DNA of 64,000 bases from Paraburkholderia graminis C4D1M (lineage in GTDB: Bacteria; Pseudomonadota; Gammaproteobacteria; Burkholderiales; Burkholderiaceae), in NCBI RefSeq assembly GCF_000172415.1, contig NZ_ABLD01000002.1, positions 558,001 through 622,000 of the forward strand. Direction: 5' to 3'. The notes under the pieces were generated by a model. That model ran no database searches and was not told the origin of the DNA. It worked only from the letters and a program-made list of their open reading frames with translations. A program made the translations under genes and the position numbers. This document shows positions 46,201 to 55,147 of this stretch, in pieces (the stretch's first letter is position 1; each line of letters begins with the position of its first letter).

Positions 46201-46293
46201 TTAGCCTGCCAGAATTTCGACGATGGCCACGACCGCCGTGAAGATGCCGATGCATCCGCCCAATGCTGCTGCGCTTTTCATGAATGACGACAT
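46201..46293 (-). CDS. 30-residue single-pass membrane microprotein
   Basis: MSSFMKSAAALGGCIGIFTA, then VVAIVEILAG and stop. The whole molecule is essentially one hydrophobic helix with a Ser/Lys N-terminus. A GAGGCCAAGG ribosome site precedes ATG 46293. It lies between convergent gene ends, 100 bp downstream of the efflux outer-membrane gene. Too short for most gene callers. Composition and ribosome site make it credible. No function known. Confidence 0.55.
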   Translation of the reverse strand: MSSFMKSAAALGGCIGIFTAVVAIVEILAG

Positions 46294-46393
46294 ACCTTGG
46301 CCTCGTAACGTGTGGTGAGTGCCAAGTATTTAACCGTAAATGAAAGGCAAAAGAAAGTTATTCAAAAATAAAACGTAAGGTCGGGTGATGCGG

Positions 46394-47935
46394 CTACGGG
46401 GCTTGGGTTTTTGCTGCCGATGTCCGTGCCGAAGCCGAAGCCGGTGTCGAAGCCGAAGCCCCCGCCACCCCAGGCGCAGCTTGCCCATCCCGCTCCCACC
46501 CGCCGCCGAGTGCCAGAAACAGATTCACCTGGTCGATCGCCACCTGACCTTCAGCCGCTGCGACTTGCGCTTTCGTCGACGTGAGCGTGCGCGTCGCGTC
46601 CAGATCGGAGATGAAGGACTCGCGGCCCGCGCGATACAGCCGGTGCGTTTCGTCCGCGGATTGCGCCGCGGATTTCAGCGCGGCCTGTAGCGCTTCCGTG
46701 CGAGCGTAGTCCGATGCATAGGTGGCAAGGCTGGTCTCCGTTTCGCGCAACGCGGTCAGCACGACGCCGTCGAAGCGCGCAAGTGCGACCTGGCTCGACG
46801 CCTGCGCTTCGCGCACGCGGCCGCGCGCGCCGTTGGCGGGGAACGTCCAGCTGATCAGCGGACCGAAGCCCCAACGCGCTGTCGGTGACGTGCCGAGATC
46901 TTCGAGAACGCCCGTCAAACCCGCCGATGCGCCGATGCTCACGGTCGGATACAGCGCGCCGGTCGCAACGCCGATACGCGCCGTCGATGCCGCCAGTTGA
47001 CGCTCGGCTTCGCGCACGTCGGGCCGGCGCCTCAGCAGCGCGGCGCCGTCGCCGACGGGAATCGGTTGACGGATTTGCGGCAGCTTCTCGCAGGCGAGAA
47101 CCGCGGGCGGCAAGTCGGACGGTGCGCGCGCGAGCAGTGCCGCGAGCCGGTATTGCGCGATCTTGCGACGTGCGGTGTAGCGCGGAATGTCCGCGGACAA
47201 CGTATCGACCTGGGTTTGCCCGCGCGTGACTTCCGTCTGATTGCCGCGGCCCACGTCACGCAAACGCCGCGAGACATCCACGCGCTGTCTTTGCAACGCG
47301 AGCGACTGCTGCGCGATCTTCAGTTCCTCGGCGGCCGAGCATTGCTCGACGTAGGCGCGCACCACGTCGGCGACCACTGAGATGCGCGCGAGATCGCCCG
47401 CGGCCTGCACGGCGTCGGCGTCGGCCTGCGCCGCTTCCACGCCGCGCCGCAGCTTGCCGAACAGATCGATTTCATACGCGACGCTGATGCCGACGTCGCC
47501 TTCGTTCACGACCGGCAGTTTCTCGGTGAGCAGGTATTGTTCGGCCGATTCCTGCGCGCGCTCAAACACCGCCGACGTCTTGCCGGAAAAGCCGCCTTGC
47601 GCCTGAGCCACGCCGAGCGCCTCGCGCGAGCGCGCGAGATTCGCGGCGGCGACGCGCAAGTCGGTATTGGATTGCAGCGCTTCGTCGACGAGACCGTTGA
47701 GCACCGGATCGTCGTACAGCTTCCACCACACCGCGGGCACGTCGGCGTGTGACGTGAGCGCCGAGTCCGCGCCTTCGATCGGCGCATTCGCAAGCGGCGC
47801 GTTCACGAGTGCGTCTTTCGGCAGCGAGTAGTTCGGGCCGACATTCATGCAGCCGTTGAGCAACGCGGCGAGCGGAACCAGCGCGAACGCGCGCAAAGGC
47901 AGGCGCAAAAACGCCACGAAGCGAGACGCTTTCAT
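46394..47935 (-). CDS. Outer-membrane efflux lipoprotein (NodT/TolC family)
   Basis: 513 residues. Lipoprotein signal with lipobox LLNGC (Cys29) and NodT-type MNVGPNYSLP; two OEP repeats with long helices; Ala/Ser-rich C-terminal tail. Forms the outer-membrane duct of a tripartite pump. The start overlaps the stop of the membrane-fusion gene by 4 bp, last gene of a four-gene operon. Confidence 0.93.
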   Translation of the reverse strand: MKASRFVAFLRLPLRAFALVPLAALLNGCMNVGPNYSLPKDALVNAPLANAPIEGADSALTSHADVPAVWWKLYDDPVLNGLVDEALQSNTDLRVAAANLARSREALGVAQAQGGFSGKTSAVFERAQESAEQYLLTEKLPVVNEGDVGISVAYEIDLFGKLRRGVEAAQADADAVQAAGDLARISVVADVVRAYVEQCSAAEELKIAQQSLALQRQRVDVSRRLRDVGRGNQTEVTRGQTQVDTLSADIPRYTARRKIAQYRLAALLARAPSDLPPAVLACEKLPQIRQPIPVGDGAALLRRRPDVREAERQLAASTARIGVATGALYPTVSIGASAGLTGVLEDLGTSPTARWGFGPLISWTFPANGARGRVREAQASSQVALARFDGVVLTALRETETSLATYASDYARTEALQAALKSAAQSADETHRLYRAGRESFISDLDATRTLTSTKAQVAAAEGQVAIDQVNLFLALGGGWERDGQAAPGVAGASASTPASASARTSAAKTQAP

Positions 47936-48897
47936 TGCGAGGCGCCCGAAGTCGCCGCGGCAGTCGCAGGCTGGGTTGCGGAGACACTCGACGCCTCCGA
48001 CGCCTGCGCGGGACGCGCGGCGCGCGCCTCCGCCAGCTCGCGCACCGATACGGTAGCGGTGCGCCCGGCGATCATGCGGAAATCGGGCGGGACTTCATCG
48101 AGCGCGACACGCACCGGAATGCGCTGCGCGAGCCGCACCCAACTAAACGCAGGATTCACATTGGGCAGCAGATTCGTGCCCTGCGTGCGGTCGCGGTCCT
48201 CGATGCCCGCGACGATGCTTTGCACATGCCCGCGCAGCACCTGCGGCTCGCCCATCACGCTGATGTCGACCGGCTGTCCGATGTGGATGCCGCCGAGCTT
48301 CGTCTCCTCGAAATAGCCGTCGACGCGAAACGAGTGCATGTCCACCACCGACAGCACCGCGCGTCCCGCCGCGACGAATTCGCCGGCACGCGGCGCGCGA
48401 TCGTTCAGATAACCGTCGACGGGGCTCACGATCGTCGCGCGTTGCAGATTCAGCTTCGCCGTGTCGATGGCGACGTTCGCATCGGCGAGCGCCGCTTCCG
48501 CCTGGTCGACGCGCGAGCGGCTCTCTTCCGCGACTTCGGCGGCGACGAGGTTGCCGAGCTTGCGATTGCGCACGTCTTCGCGGCGCGCCTGGTCGAGCGT
48601 GGCGCGGCGCTGCTGCGCGGTGGCCTGCGCCTGACGCAGCGCGAGCGCGTAGCGGGCGTGATCGATCACGAACAGCACCTGGCCTTGCCTGACCTGCTGG
48701 TTGTCCACTACATCTACCGATGAAATCAGCCCCGACACGTCCGGTGCCACCTGGATCACGTCGGCGCGCACGTGTCCGTCGCGAGTCCACGGTGCGAACA
48801 TGTAGTAGCCGATCAGCTTCCACAGCACGAGCGCCGCGGCCACGACGACGATCAGGGTCAGCAGAATCTGACCGACGGAGAACCAGGTTTTTTTCAC
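47932..48897 (-). CDS. Membrane-fusion (HlyD/EmrA-type) efflux protein
   Basis: 321 residues from GTG 48897, placed just after the DUF1656 stop; an earlier frame is antisense-like. One N-terminal membrane helix (ILLTLIVVVAAALVLWKLIG), biotinyl-lipoyl halves APDVSGLISSVDVVDNQQV and RATIVSPVDGYLND, an alpha-hairpin between them, then the beta-barrel. Links the FUSC transporter to the outer-membrane channel across the periplasm. C-terminus is Ala/Ser/Thr-rich, probably disordered. Confidence 0.92.
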   Translation of the reverse strand: MKKTWFSVGQILLTLIVVVAAALVLWKLIGYYMFAPWTRDGHVRADVIQVAPDVSGLISSVDVVDNQQVRQGQVLFVIDHARYALALRQAQATAQQRRATLDQARREDVRNRKLGNLVAAEVAEESRSRVDQAEAALADANVAIDTAKLNLQRATIVSPVDGYLNDRAPRAGEFVAAGRAVLSVVDMHSFRVDGYFEETKLGGIHIGQPVDISVMGEPQVLRGHVQSIVAGIEDRDRTQGTNLLPNVNPAFSWVRLAQRIPVRVALDEVPPDFRMIAGRTATVSVRELAEARAARPAQASEASSVSATQPATAAATSGASQ

Positions 48898-48904
48898 GTT
48901 GATT

Positions 48905-49114
48905 TCACGAAACGAGTCTGTGCGAAACGACGACGACAAGGCCCAGCACCAGCACATAGATGCCGAGATCGAAGATCGAGCGATGCCACACGAAGCGGTA
49001 AAAGCCGACACGCGCGAGCACCGCGCGAATCGCGAGATTGATCAGATAGGCGACCAGCATCAGCACGAGCACGGCCGGCACAAATACGCCGAAGATGTCT
49101 ATTTCACCGATCAT
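48905..49114 (-). CDS. DUF1656 small membrane protein (AaeX type)
   Basis: 69 residues with two hydrophobic helices (VLVLMLVAYLINLAI and LGIYVLVLGLVVVVS) and the family start MIGEIDIFGVFVPA. AaeX-like proteins accompany the FUSC/MFP pump; role unknown. 33 bp after the FUSC gene and 7 bp before the membrane-fusion gene. Confidence 0.9.
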   Translation of the reverse strand: MIGEIDIFGVFVPAVLVLMLVAYLINLAIRAVLARVGFYRFVWHRSIFDLGIYVLVLGLVVVVSHRLVS

Positions 49115-49147
49115 CGTGGGAATGGGGCCAAGGGGTTGAACGGCGCA

Positions 49148-51250
49148 TCAGGCGCTTGCCTCCTGCGCGGGTGGCGTTGCGGCTTGCAGCGTGGCCGGAA
49201 AGAGCGAGAGACGCAAGCCGATCAGCGCGTGCAGCGCGTCGCGCAAGTGACGTGCCGAAGTTTGCGCGGTCGCGTCGTGCGTGCCTGCATCCGTGAGTCC
49301 TTGCGCGGTGACGCGCGCGACGGCCGAATCGATCGACGACATCAGGCTCGCGGGCACGGGCTCGCGCGCGTGGCGGTTCGCGCAGCTTTCGTAATAGCCG
49401 CGCACGCCGTCGAGCACCTGCTCGATCGCGGCCGGCGCCTCGCCGCCGAGCTTGCGCGTGAGACGGCGCAGATCGAGGGAATTGAACGCGATGCGCAGAT
49501 CGCGAAAACTTTCGATGGAAGGATGACGATGGTCGTCGGTCGCGGCGAGCCGTGGGATCAGTTGCATCAGACGATCCAGCATGCGCGCGGCGTGATTGCG
49601 CGGGTCTTCGATGGGCCGCGTCGACGCCGTCAACGCGACATCGCTCCAGCTCGAGCGCAGCAGGCGAGCCGCCGCGAGTTCGGCGCCGAATGGCCGCGTC
49701 ACGCGAGTCCACAGATAAGCGTAAAGAAGTCCCGCGAGGCCGGCGAGGTTGCTGTTGAGGAAGGTCAGAAAGTTGGCGTCGTACGCGTCCTGAATGCTGA
49801 TGAACGTGGCCGTGTTCACGGCGACGAGCACCGTGACCATATTGAACTGCGGGCGCGGAATCAGCGTGCCGACCAGAATGAACGGCGCGGCGAACAGGAT
49901 CACGAGCATCGGAAAGTCATGCACGTGCGGCAACACGGCGAACAGATAGACACCTGCGGCCAGCACGCTGATCGCGGTCGCGACGAAGAAGCGGAACACC
50001 ATCGGCGCGGGTTCGTCGAGTGCGGCGAAGAAGCAGCAGGCGACCGCCGCGAGCGTCACGGCGCTTGCGCCGTCCGCCCAACCGGAGGCGATCCACAGAC
50101 TGCACGCGAGAATCACCGCGGCCGCGGTCGAGCCGGTCGAGAACAGCATCATGCCGCGATCGAAAAAGCGCTCGGTGCCGCCGAGCCGCCAATGGCGAAA
50201 ACGCGGCCGCCACAAGCCTTCCTCACGCGTGATGATGATGCGCAGCGAGCGGCAGTCCTCCCATACGTCGATCACCTGCTTCATGCGCCACAACGCGCTG
50301 GACAGCAATGCGCCGTCCCAGGTGGTGAGCGCCTCGGGCGGCGGCTGCATCGCGGCAATGCGTTCGCGCAGCGCATTCGCGGCCGGGTCCGCGTGATGGC
50401 CCGCGCTCGCGGCCGGCAGCGGCGCATTGAACCATTTGACGATGTCGGCGAGCAGCGCCTCGAGCCCTTCCGGCCACTTGTAACTGCCGGCGTTGTAAAG
50501 CGCGATCAGCGGATCGGCGAGCGCCGACATGAGCGGCAGCAGCAACTGCATGCGTCCGCGAAGTTCATGCGCGCGCGTGAGAAGGTCGGGGCGCGTGTGA
50601 TCGTAGGCGAGCTGGCTGAGCAGCAATTCCAGACCGTTGATGGTCGCCGCGAGCCGCTGCCGCGCGCCGGAAATCGCCGCGCCTGCGATGCGGCCCGACA
50701 GCGTTTCCGTCGAGTAGAAAGCCGCGTCGCGAAACCATGCATCCGTCCGCTCGATGATGGTCGGCGCGAGCCGGCTCGGAAACACCACGCTGCCCACGAT
50801 GCTCGCGCAGACGATGCCGAGCGTGATCTCTTCGGTGCGGCTCACCGCAAGATCGAACACGCCTGCCGGATTCGTGACCGCGGGCAGCGCGATGATCGGC
50901 AGCGTATAGCTCGCGAGCAGAAACACGTAGCTGCGCGCCGTGCGATCCGAGATCGCGAGAAAGAGCAGGGTGCCGACCCACAGCGCGAGGACCACGCTGA
51001 ACAGATACGGCGATTCGACGAAGGGCGGCACGAGGAGCACGGCCGCCGACGCGCCGAGCGCGGTGCCGAGCGCACGATAAATCGCCTTCGAGCGCGTCGC
51101 GCCGACGAACGGATTCGACACGATGTAGACCGTCGCCATCGCCCAGTAAGGCCGCGGCAACTGCAGTGCGAGGCCGATGTACAGCGCGATCATCGCGGCG
51201 GCAAACGTCTTGACCGAGAAGAGCCAGTCGCGAAGGGAGGGGTAGATCAT
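49148..51250 (-). CDS. FUSC-family efflux transporter (AaeB-like)
   Basis: 700 residues with two blocks of about six membrane helices (roughly 10-165 and 365-510) separated and followed by large cytoplasmic helical regions, the AaeB/YccS plan. Family motifs RPYWAMATVYIVSNPFVGAT and RALGTALGASAA. With DUF1656, membrane-fusion and NodT proteins it makes a tripartite pump for aromatic carboxylates, fusaric acid or related drugs; the substrate is inferred. The long plus-strand frame over this region (850 codons) is a shadow. Confidence 0.9.
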   Translation of the reverse strand: MIYPSLRDWLFSVKTFAAAMIALYIGLALQLPRPYWAMATVYIVSNPFVGATRSKAIYRALGTALGASAAVLLVPPFVESPYLFSVVLALWVGTLLFLAISDRTARSYVFLLASYTLPIIALPAVTNPAGVFDLAVSRTEEITLGIVCASIVGSVVFPSRLAPTIIERTDAWFRDAAFYSTETLSGRIAGAAISGARQRLAATINGLELLLSQLAYDHTRPDLLTRAHELRGRMQLLLPLMSALADPLIALYNAGSYKWPEGLEALLADIVKWFNAPLPAASAGHHADPAANALRERIAAMQPPPEALTTWDGALLSSALWRMKQVIDVWEDCRSLRIIITREEGLWRPRFRHWRLGGTERFFDRGMMLFSTGSTAAAVILACSLWIASGWADGASAVTLAAVACCFFAALDEPAPMVFRFFVATAISVLAAGVYLFAVLPHVHDFPMLVILFAAPFILVGTLIPRPQFNMVTVLVAVNTATFISIQDAYDANFLTFLNSNLAGLAGLLYAYLWTRVTRPFGAELAAARLLRSSWSDVALTASTRPIEDPRNHAARMLDRLMQLIPRLAATDDHRHPSIESFRDLRIAFNSLDLRRLTRKLGGEAPAAIEQVLDGVRGYYESCANRHAREPVPASLMSSIDSAVARVTAQGLTDAGTHDATAQTSARHLRDALHALIGLRLSLFPATLQAATPPAQEASA

Positions 51251-51339
51251 GGCGCGTTACGCTGCACTGTCAGACAATCGTTAGCCAAGCAATGTAGTTG
51301 GAAAATTTTCTGCGCGCCGGCTGAAGCAGGCGGTTTTTT

Positions 51340-52998
51340 TCAGCCAATCAATCCGAGCCGGACGGTCCGCGCGAGATCGTCGAGCTGGAAAGGTTTGCGC
51401 AATACCGTGCAGCGCTCGACCGAAAGACCGGATATATCGACGTCGGCGTAACCGGTTGCGAGAATCACCGGCAGATCGCTGCGCATCTTACGCGCTTCCG
51501 CGATTACGTCGATGCCATTCATGCCAGGCATCGCGAAGTCGACCATCAGCAGGTCGGGGTTGTCGTCCGTCAGACGGGCGAGTCCGGCGCGGCCATCGGG
51601 GGCTTCCGTCACGTTGTAGCCGAGCATTTTGAGCGACTCGACGAGCATGGCCCGCACCTCGCTGTCGTCTTCGATCACGAGCACGCGCTTTTCGCCGACG
51701 GCGTTCGCTTCGGTATCGGACGCCTTGGCGTTCTGCGGCGCGACGCGCTCGCGCAGCGGCAACCACAGTTCGACCGTGGTGCCGACGCCTTCCTGGCTGA
51801 AAAGCCGCGCGGTGCCGCCGGCCTGGCGCGCGATGCCGTACACCTGGCTCAGGCCGAGGCCGGTTCCCTTGCCGATCGGCTTGGTCGTGAAGAACGGATC
51901 GAACACGCGCGTGACGAGGTCGGGCGGCACGCCCGCGCCCGTGTCGGCGACTTCGATCACGACATAGCGGCCCTCGGCGAGTGTCTGGTCGGGCGCAGTG
52001 CGCTCCTTCACGCGCACGCTGAGCTCGCCGCCGCCCGGCATCGCATCGCGCGCGTTGATCGCGAGATTCAGCACCGCAAGCTCGAGCTGGTTCGCGTCGG
52101 CGTGCGTCCACATCTCCTTGCGTTCGAAGTCGTTGATGTAGCTGATACCCGATCCCAGCGACACGGTAATGATGTCGCGCATGCCTTGCAGCAGCGTGAC
52201 CACGTCGACGGCCTTCAGGTCGAGGTTGCTGTTGCGCGAGAACGTGAGCAACTGGCCCGTGAGTTTGGCGCCGCGTTCGGTCGCGCGCTTGACGGTCGCG
52301 GCCATGCCGCGAATGCGCTCGTCGCCGCTCACGCGCGCGATCAACTCCGAGTTGACCATGATGACGTTCAGCAGATTGTTGAAGTCGTGCGCGATCCCGC
52401 CCGTGAGTTGGCCGAGCGCTTCCATCTTCTGCGATTGCACGAGCACGGCCTGCACCTTCGCGCGCTCGTGGATCTCCATCATCAGCCGGTTGTTGGCCGA
52501 AGCGAGTTCATGCGTACGTTCGGCAATCCGGCTTTCGAGCGAATCGTTTAGCTGGACTAATGCTTCTTGCGCTTCGATCCGTTCGGCGAGATGGCGGCGC
52601 GATTCGTATTGCCGTGCGCGCGCCCGCAGCGCCGACGCCACGGCTCGCCGCAGCGTCTCCGAGTTCAGCGGACGTTCCAGCACGACGACGTTGCCGAGCC
52701 GCTCGAGCACTTCCAGTCCGCGCGCCGACCGATGACCGACGCGCGTCGCCGCGAGCAGGATAAACGGCAAGTCGGACCATGCGGGCTGATGTTCGAGCCA
52801 CTCGAACAGGCGCGTTGCACGGCTGTCGGCGAGCGCTTCTTCGGCAATCAGCGCGGTGCCCACGCCGGCGTCGAGCGCTTCGGTCAGCGCGTCCGCATCG
52901 CTAAAGGCGACGCACGTCCGCTTGTCCTTGCTCAGGACTTCGGCAATGACATCGGCGTCGCGGCCAAACGGCGCGAGAATCAGGACGCGTTGCTCCAT
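51340..52998 (-). CDS. Hybrid sensor histidine kinase with degenerate N-terminal and intact C-terminal receivers
   Basis: 552 residues from ATG 52998. N-terminal receiver-like domain (1-125) in which the usual phospho-Asp position reads ALIAEEAL, so it probably cannot be phosphorylated. A coiled linker follows, then HisKA with His204 in GGIAHDFNNLLNVIM, and HATPase (ADTGAGVPPD, GKGTGLGLSQVYGI). The C-terminal receiver has VIEDD and phosphoacceptor Asp487 in LMVDFAMPGMNG. No membrane segment, so cytosolic. Four base pairs after the KaiC-like gene, surely co-transcribed. The kinase presumably reads out the ATPase. Confidence 0.9.
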   Translation of the reverse strand: MEQRVLILAPFGRDADVIAEVLSKDKRTCVAFSDADALTEALDAGVGTALIAEEALADSRATRLFEWLEHQPAWSDLPFILLAATRVGHRSARGLEVLERLGNVVVLERPLNSETLRRAVASALRARARQYESRRHLAERIEAQEALVQLNDSLESRIAERTHELASANNRLMMEIHERAKVQAVLVQSQKMEALGQLTGGIAHDFNNLLNVIMVNSELIARVSGDERIRGMAATVKRATERGAKLTGQLLTFSRNSNLDLKAVDVVTLLQGMRDIITVSLGSGISYINDFERKEMWTHADANQLELAVLNLAINARDAMPGGGELSVRVKERTAPDQTLAEGRYVVIEVADTGAGVPPDLVTRVFDPFFTTKPIGKGTGLGLSQVYGIARQAGGTARLFSQEGVGTTVELWLPLRERVAPQNAKASDTEANAVGEKRVLVIEDDSEVRAMLVESLKMLGYNVTEAPDGRAGLARLTDDNPDLLMVDFAMPGMNGIDVIAEARKMRSDLPVILATGYADVDISGLSVERCTVLRKPFQLDDLARTVRLGLIG

Positions 52999-53002
52999 GA
53001 GC

Positions 53003-54520
53003 TTACTGCCGCGACGTATCGATGAGGTGATCGGTCGCACCGAGCAGCGCGGTGCTGCCGCTATAAGACGGCAACCCGGAGAGCACGCCTTCGAAGTCGC
53101 GCAGCGCTTCGCCCACCTCCACGCCGTTGTTCGACAGCCTGAACTGACGGATCGAGCGTTCGTGCGCGTTCGCGCGGCTCTTCACGGCGGTCACGGCGGT
53201 CAGGACTTCGCCGTGGTGCTCGAAGTAACGGAACAGAACGACCACGTCGCTCAGATAGCTGATGTCGATGTCGGTCTGAATTTCGCCGATGATGCCGTGC
53301 TGCCCCAGCACAAGCATCGTGATAACGCCTTGCTGGTTGAGATAACCGAGCAGTTCGTGCATTTGCAGCAGCAGGTAGCGTTCGCCCGGCATCGCTTGCA
53401 AGTACGCATTCAGGCTGTCGATCGCTACGTATTTCACGCCTTTTTTCTCGACGGACATGCGAACGTCGCTCGCGAATTCTCCGGGAGAGATTTCGGCGGG
53501 ATCGATCTGACGCAATGTGAGCAGCCCGCTTTCGACATAGGGCTGCAGGTTCAGGCCGACCGTCGTGCAGCGCGCGATCAGCGTCACCAGCGTTTCGTCG
53601 AACACGTAGTAGACGCAGCGCTCGCCTCGCTCGAGAGCCGCGATCAGGCATGAGACCACGGTCGTGGTTTTGCCCACGCCCGAGGGGCCGACGATCAGCG
53701 CGTTGGTGCCGGGTATCAGGCCGCCGCCGAGCAGCACGTCGAGACCGGTCGTGCCGGTGCTCACCGTCTGCGTGTCGAAGTCCGCGTGATGTTCGGCCGC
53801 GACGAGCCGCGGATAGACCTTGATGCCGCCGGTGTCCAGCGAGAAGTCGTGATAGCCCTCGCGGAACTTGATGCCGCGCATCTTCGCGATGCGCATGCGC
53901 CGCCGGTTGCCGCCGTAATCGTGCACGACGTTGTCGAGCGAGATCACGCCGTGCGCGATGCTATGCAACTGAACGTCGGACGGATCGGATGTGTTGTCGT
54001 CGAGCAGCAGCACCGTGCATGCGCGCGTGGCGAAATAGCGCTTTAACGCAAGGATCTGCCGACGATAGCGCAGCGTGTTCTGCGACAGCAGCCGCAGCTC
54101 GGAGAGACTGTCGAGCACGATGCGCGCGGGCTTGAGTTCTTCGACTTGCTTGATTACGTTGCGCACGGTCTCGCCGAGTTCCACTTCAGCCGGATGCAGC
54201 ACGGTCTGCTCGAATTGCGGGTCGAGGCCTTCGTCGGAAAGCAGCTCGAGAATGTGGAAGCGGCCGAGATCCCAGCCGTGACTGTCCGCGACCGAGATCA
54301 ACTCGGAACGCGTTTCCGAGAGCGTAATGTACAGACCTGCCTCGCCTTGCTCAACGCCTTTGAGTAAGAATTGCAATGCCAGGGTAGTTTTACCCGTACC
54401 CGGCGCGCCTTCGACGAGGTACATGCGGTGCGGCGTGAGGCCGCCTCCCAGCACGTCGTCGATCCCGTCGATTCCCGAGCAAAGGCGTTTAGGCGTGTGA
54501 TTGTTCGCGTCGTTTGACAT
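53003..54520 (-). CDS. Two-domain KaiC-like ATPase
   Basis: 505 residues with tandem RecA-like domains. CI: Walker A GAPGTGKTT (38-46) and Walker B IVLDSLSEL. CII: Walker A GPSGVGKTT (278-286), YVAIDSLNAY. Catalytic carboxylates read SE (68-69) in CI and DE (308-309) in CII, where cyanobacterial KaiC has EE. The autophosphorylation loop reads QTDIDISYLSD: Thr416 and Ser421 match Thr426 and Ser431 of cyanobacterial KaiC, but the Thr432 position is Tyr422. No kaiA or kaiB nearby. Partner is the hybrid kinase 4 bp downstream. Likely a signalling ATPase for stress or rhythm; function unproven. Confidence 0.92.
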   Translation of the reverse strand: MSNDANNHTPKRLCSGIDGIDDVLGGGLTPHRMYLVEGAPGTGKTTLALQFLLKGVEQGEAGLYITLSETRSELISVADSHGWDLGRFHILELLSDEGLDPQFEQTVLHPAEVELGETVRNVIKQVEELKPARIVLDSLSELRLLSQNTLRYRRQILALKRYFATRACTVLLLDDNTSDPSDVQLHSIAHGVISLDNVVHDYGGNRRRMRIAKMRGIKFREGYHDFSLDTGGIKVYPRLVAAEHHADFDTQTVSTGTTGLDVLLGGGLIPGTNALIVGPSGVGKTTTVVSCLIAALERGERCVYYVFDETLVTLIARCTTVGLNLQPYVESGLLTLRQIDPAEISPGEFASDVRMSVEKKGVKYVAIDSLNAYLQAMPGERYLLLQMHELLGYLNQQGVITMLVLGQHGIIGEIQTDIDISYLSDVVVLFRYFEHHGEVLTAVTAVKSRANAHERSIRQFRLSNNGVEVGEALRDFEGVLSGLPSYSGSTALLGATDHLIDTSRQ

Positions 54521-54686
54521 GGCGTAGTCGTGGCGTCAATGAATAAACCGGGCTCGGTCAGCCGGTATCGCCAGGATGCAAGTTGCATGCCTATTTGCAG
54601 GGTGCATTCGCTTTGCTTCGCCGCGAGGGCACGAAGCCTGCTGCTTTGGCGCAATCCATCAGCCACTTTCAAGCACGCGCGCCGCT

Positions 54687-55127
54687 ATGAAAACCAGCAC
54701 GCTGTTCACCAGCACGCTCGCTGTCGCGCTGCTCGCAAGCCTCACGCCGTATCGCGCGAGTGCCGATGATTCGCCGAGCCCGTGTTCGTCGTTGAAGCGG
54801 ATCGTGGCCGCGGCGCCGGACGGATTCACTGCGCTTTCGCCGGACGACGGCAAAGGCGTCGCGCAACCGTATGGCGACGACGCGCAATGCTCGGCGGCGC
54901 GGGGAAGCTATCAGTGCATGTGGACGCCGCATCGCGATGCAGGGTCGAGCGCGGACGCATTGCAAGCGGTCGCCGCCGACATTGCTTCCTGTCTGCCGGA
55001 CGCGACGCACGATCAGAATTCGCCGGGACGTCAGCATTTTTATCTTGGTGCGCCGGCGAGGCGCACGCAGATCACGTTGACGTCTGCGGGATCGGGAAAG
55101 CTGCGTTTATCGGTATCGGGTAAATGA
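54687..55127 (+). CDS. Secreted hypothetical protein
   Basis: 146 residues from ATG 54687: signal peptide MKTSTLFTSTLAVALLASL to RASA (about 25). Mature part has four cysteines (PCSS, AQCS, YQCM, ASCL), likely two disulphides, and no recognised domain. The frame is open upstream to 54576, but that part is not signal-like. Weak ribosome site. Divergent from the KaiC-like gene. Confidence 0.65.
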   Translation: MKTSTLFTSTLAVALLASLTPYRASADDSPSPCSSLKRIVAAAPDGFTALSPDDGKGVAQPYGDDAQCSAARGSYQCMWTPHRDAGSSADALQAVAADIASCLPDATHDQNSPGRQHFYLGAPARRTQITLTSAGSGKLRLSVSGK

Positions 55128-55147
55128 CGATGTGTGTTCTGCGAGAC

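Noticed and set aside
48899..51451. Plus-strand frame of 850 codons
   Set aside because: It is antisense to the FUSC, DUF1656 and membrane-fusion genes, is almost pure Arg/His/Glu/Gln, and has no domain or ribosome site. This is a high-GC shadow frame.
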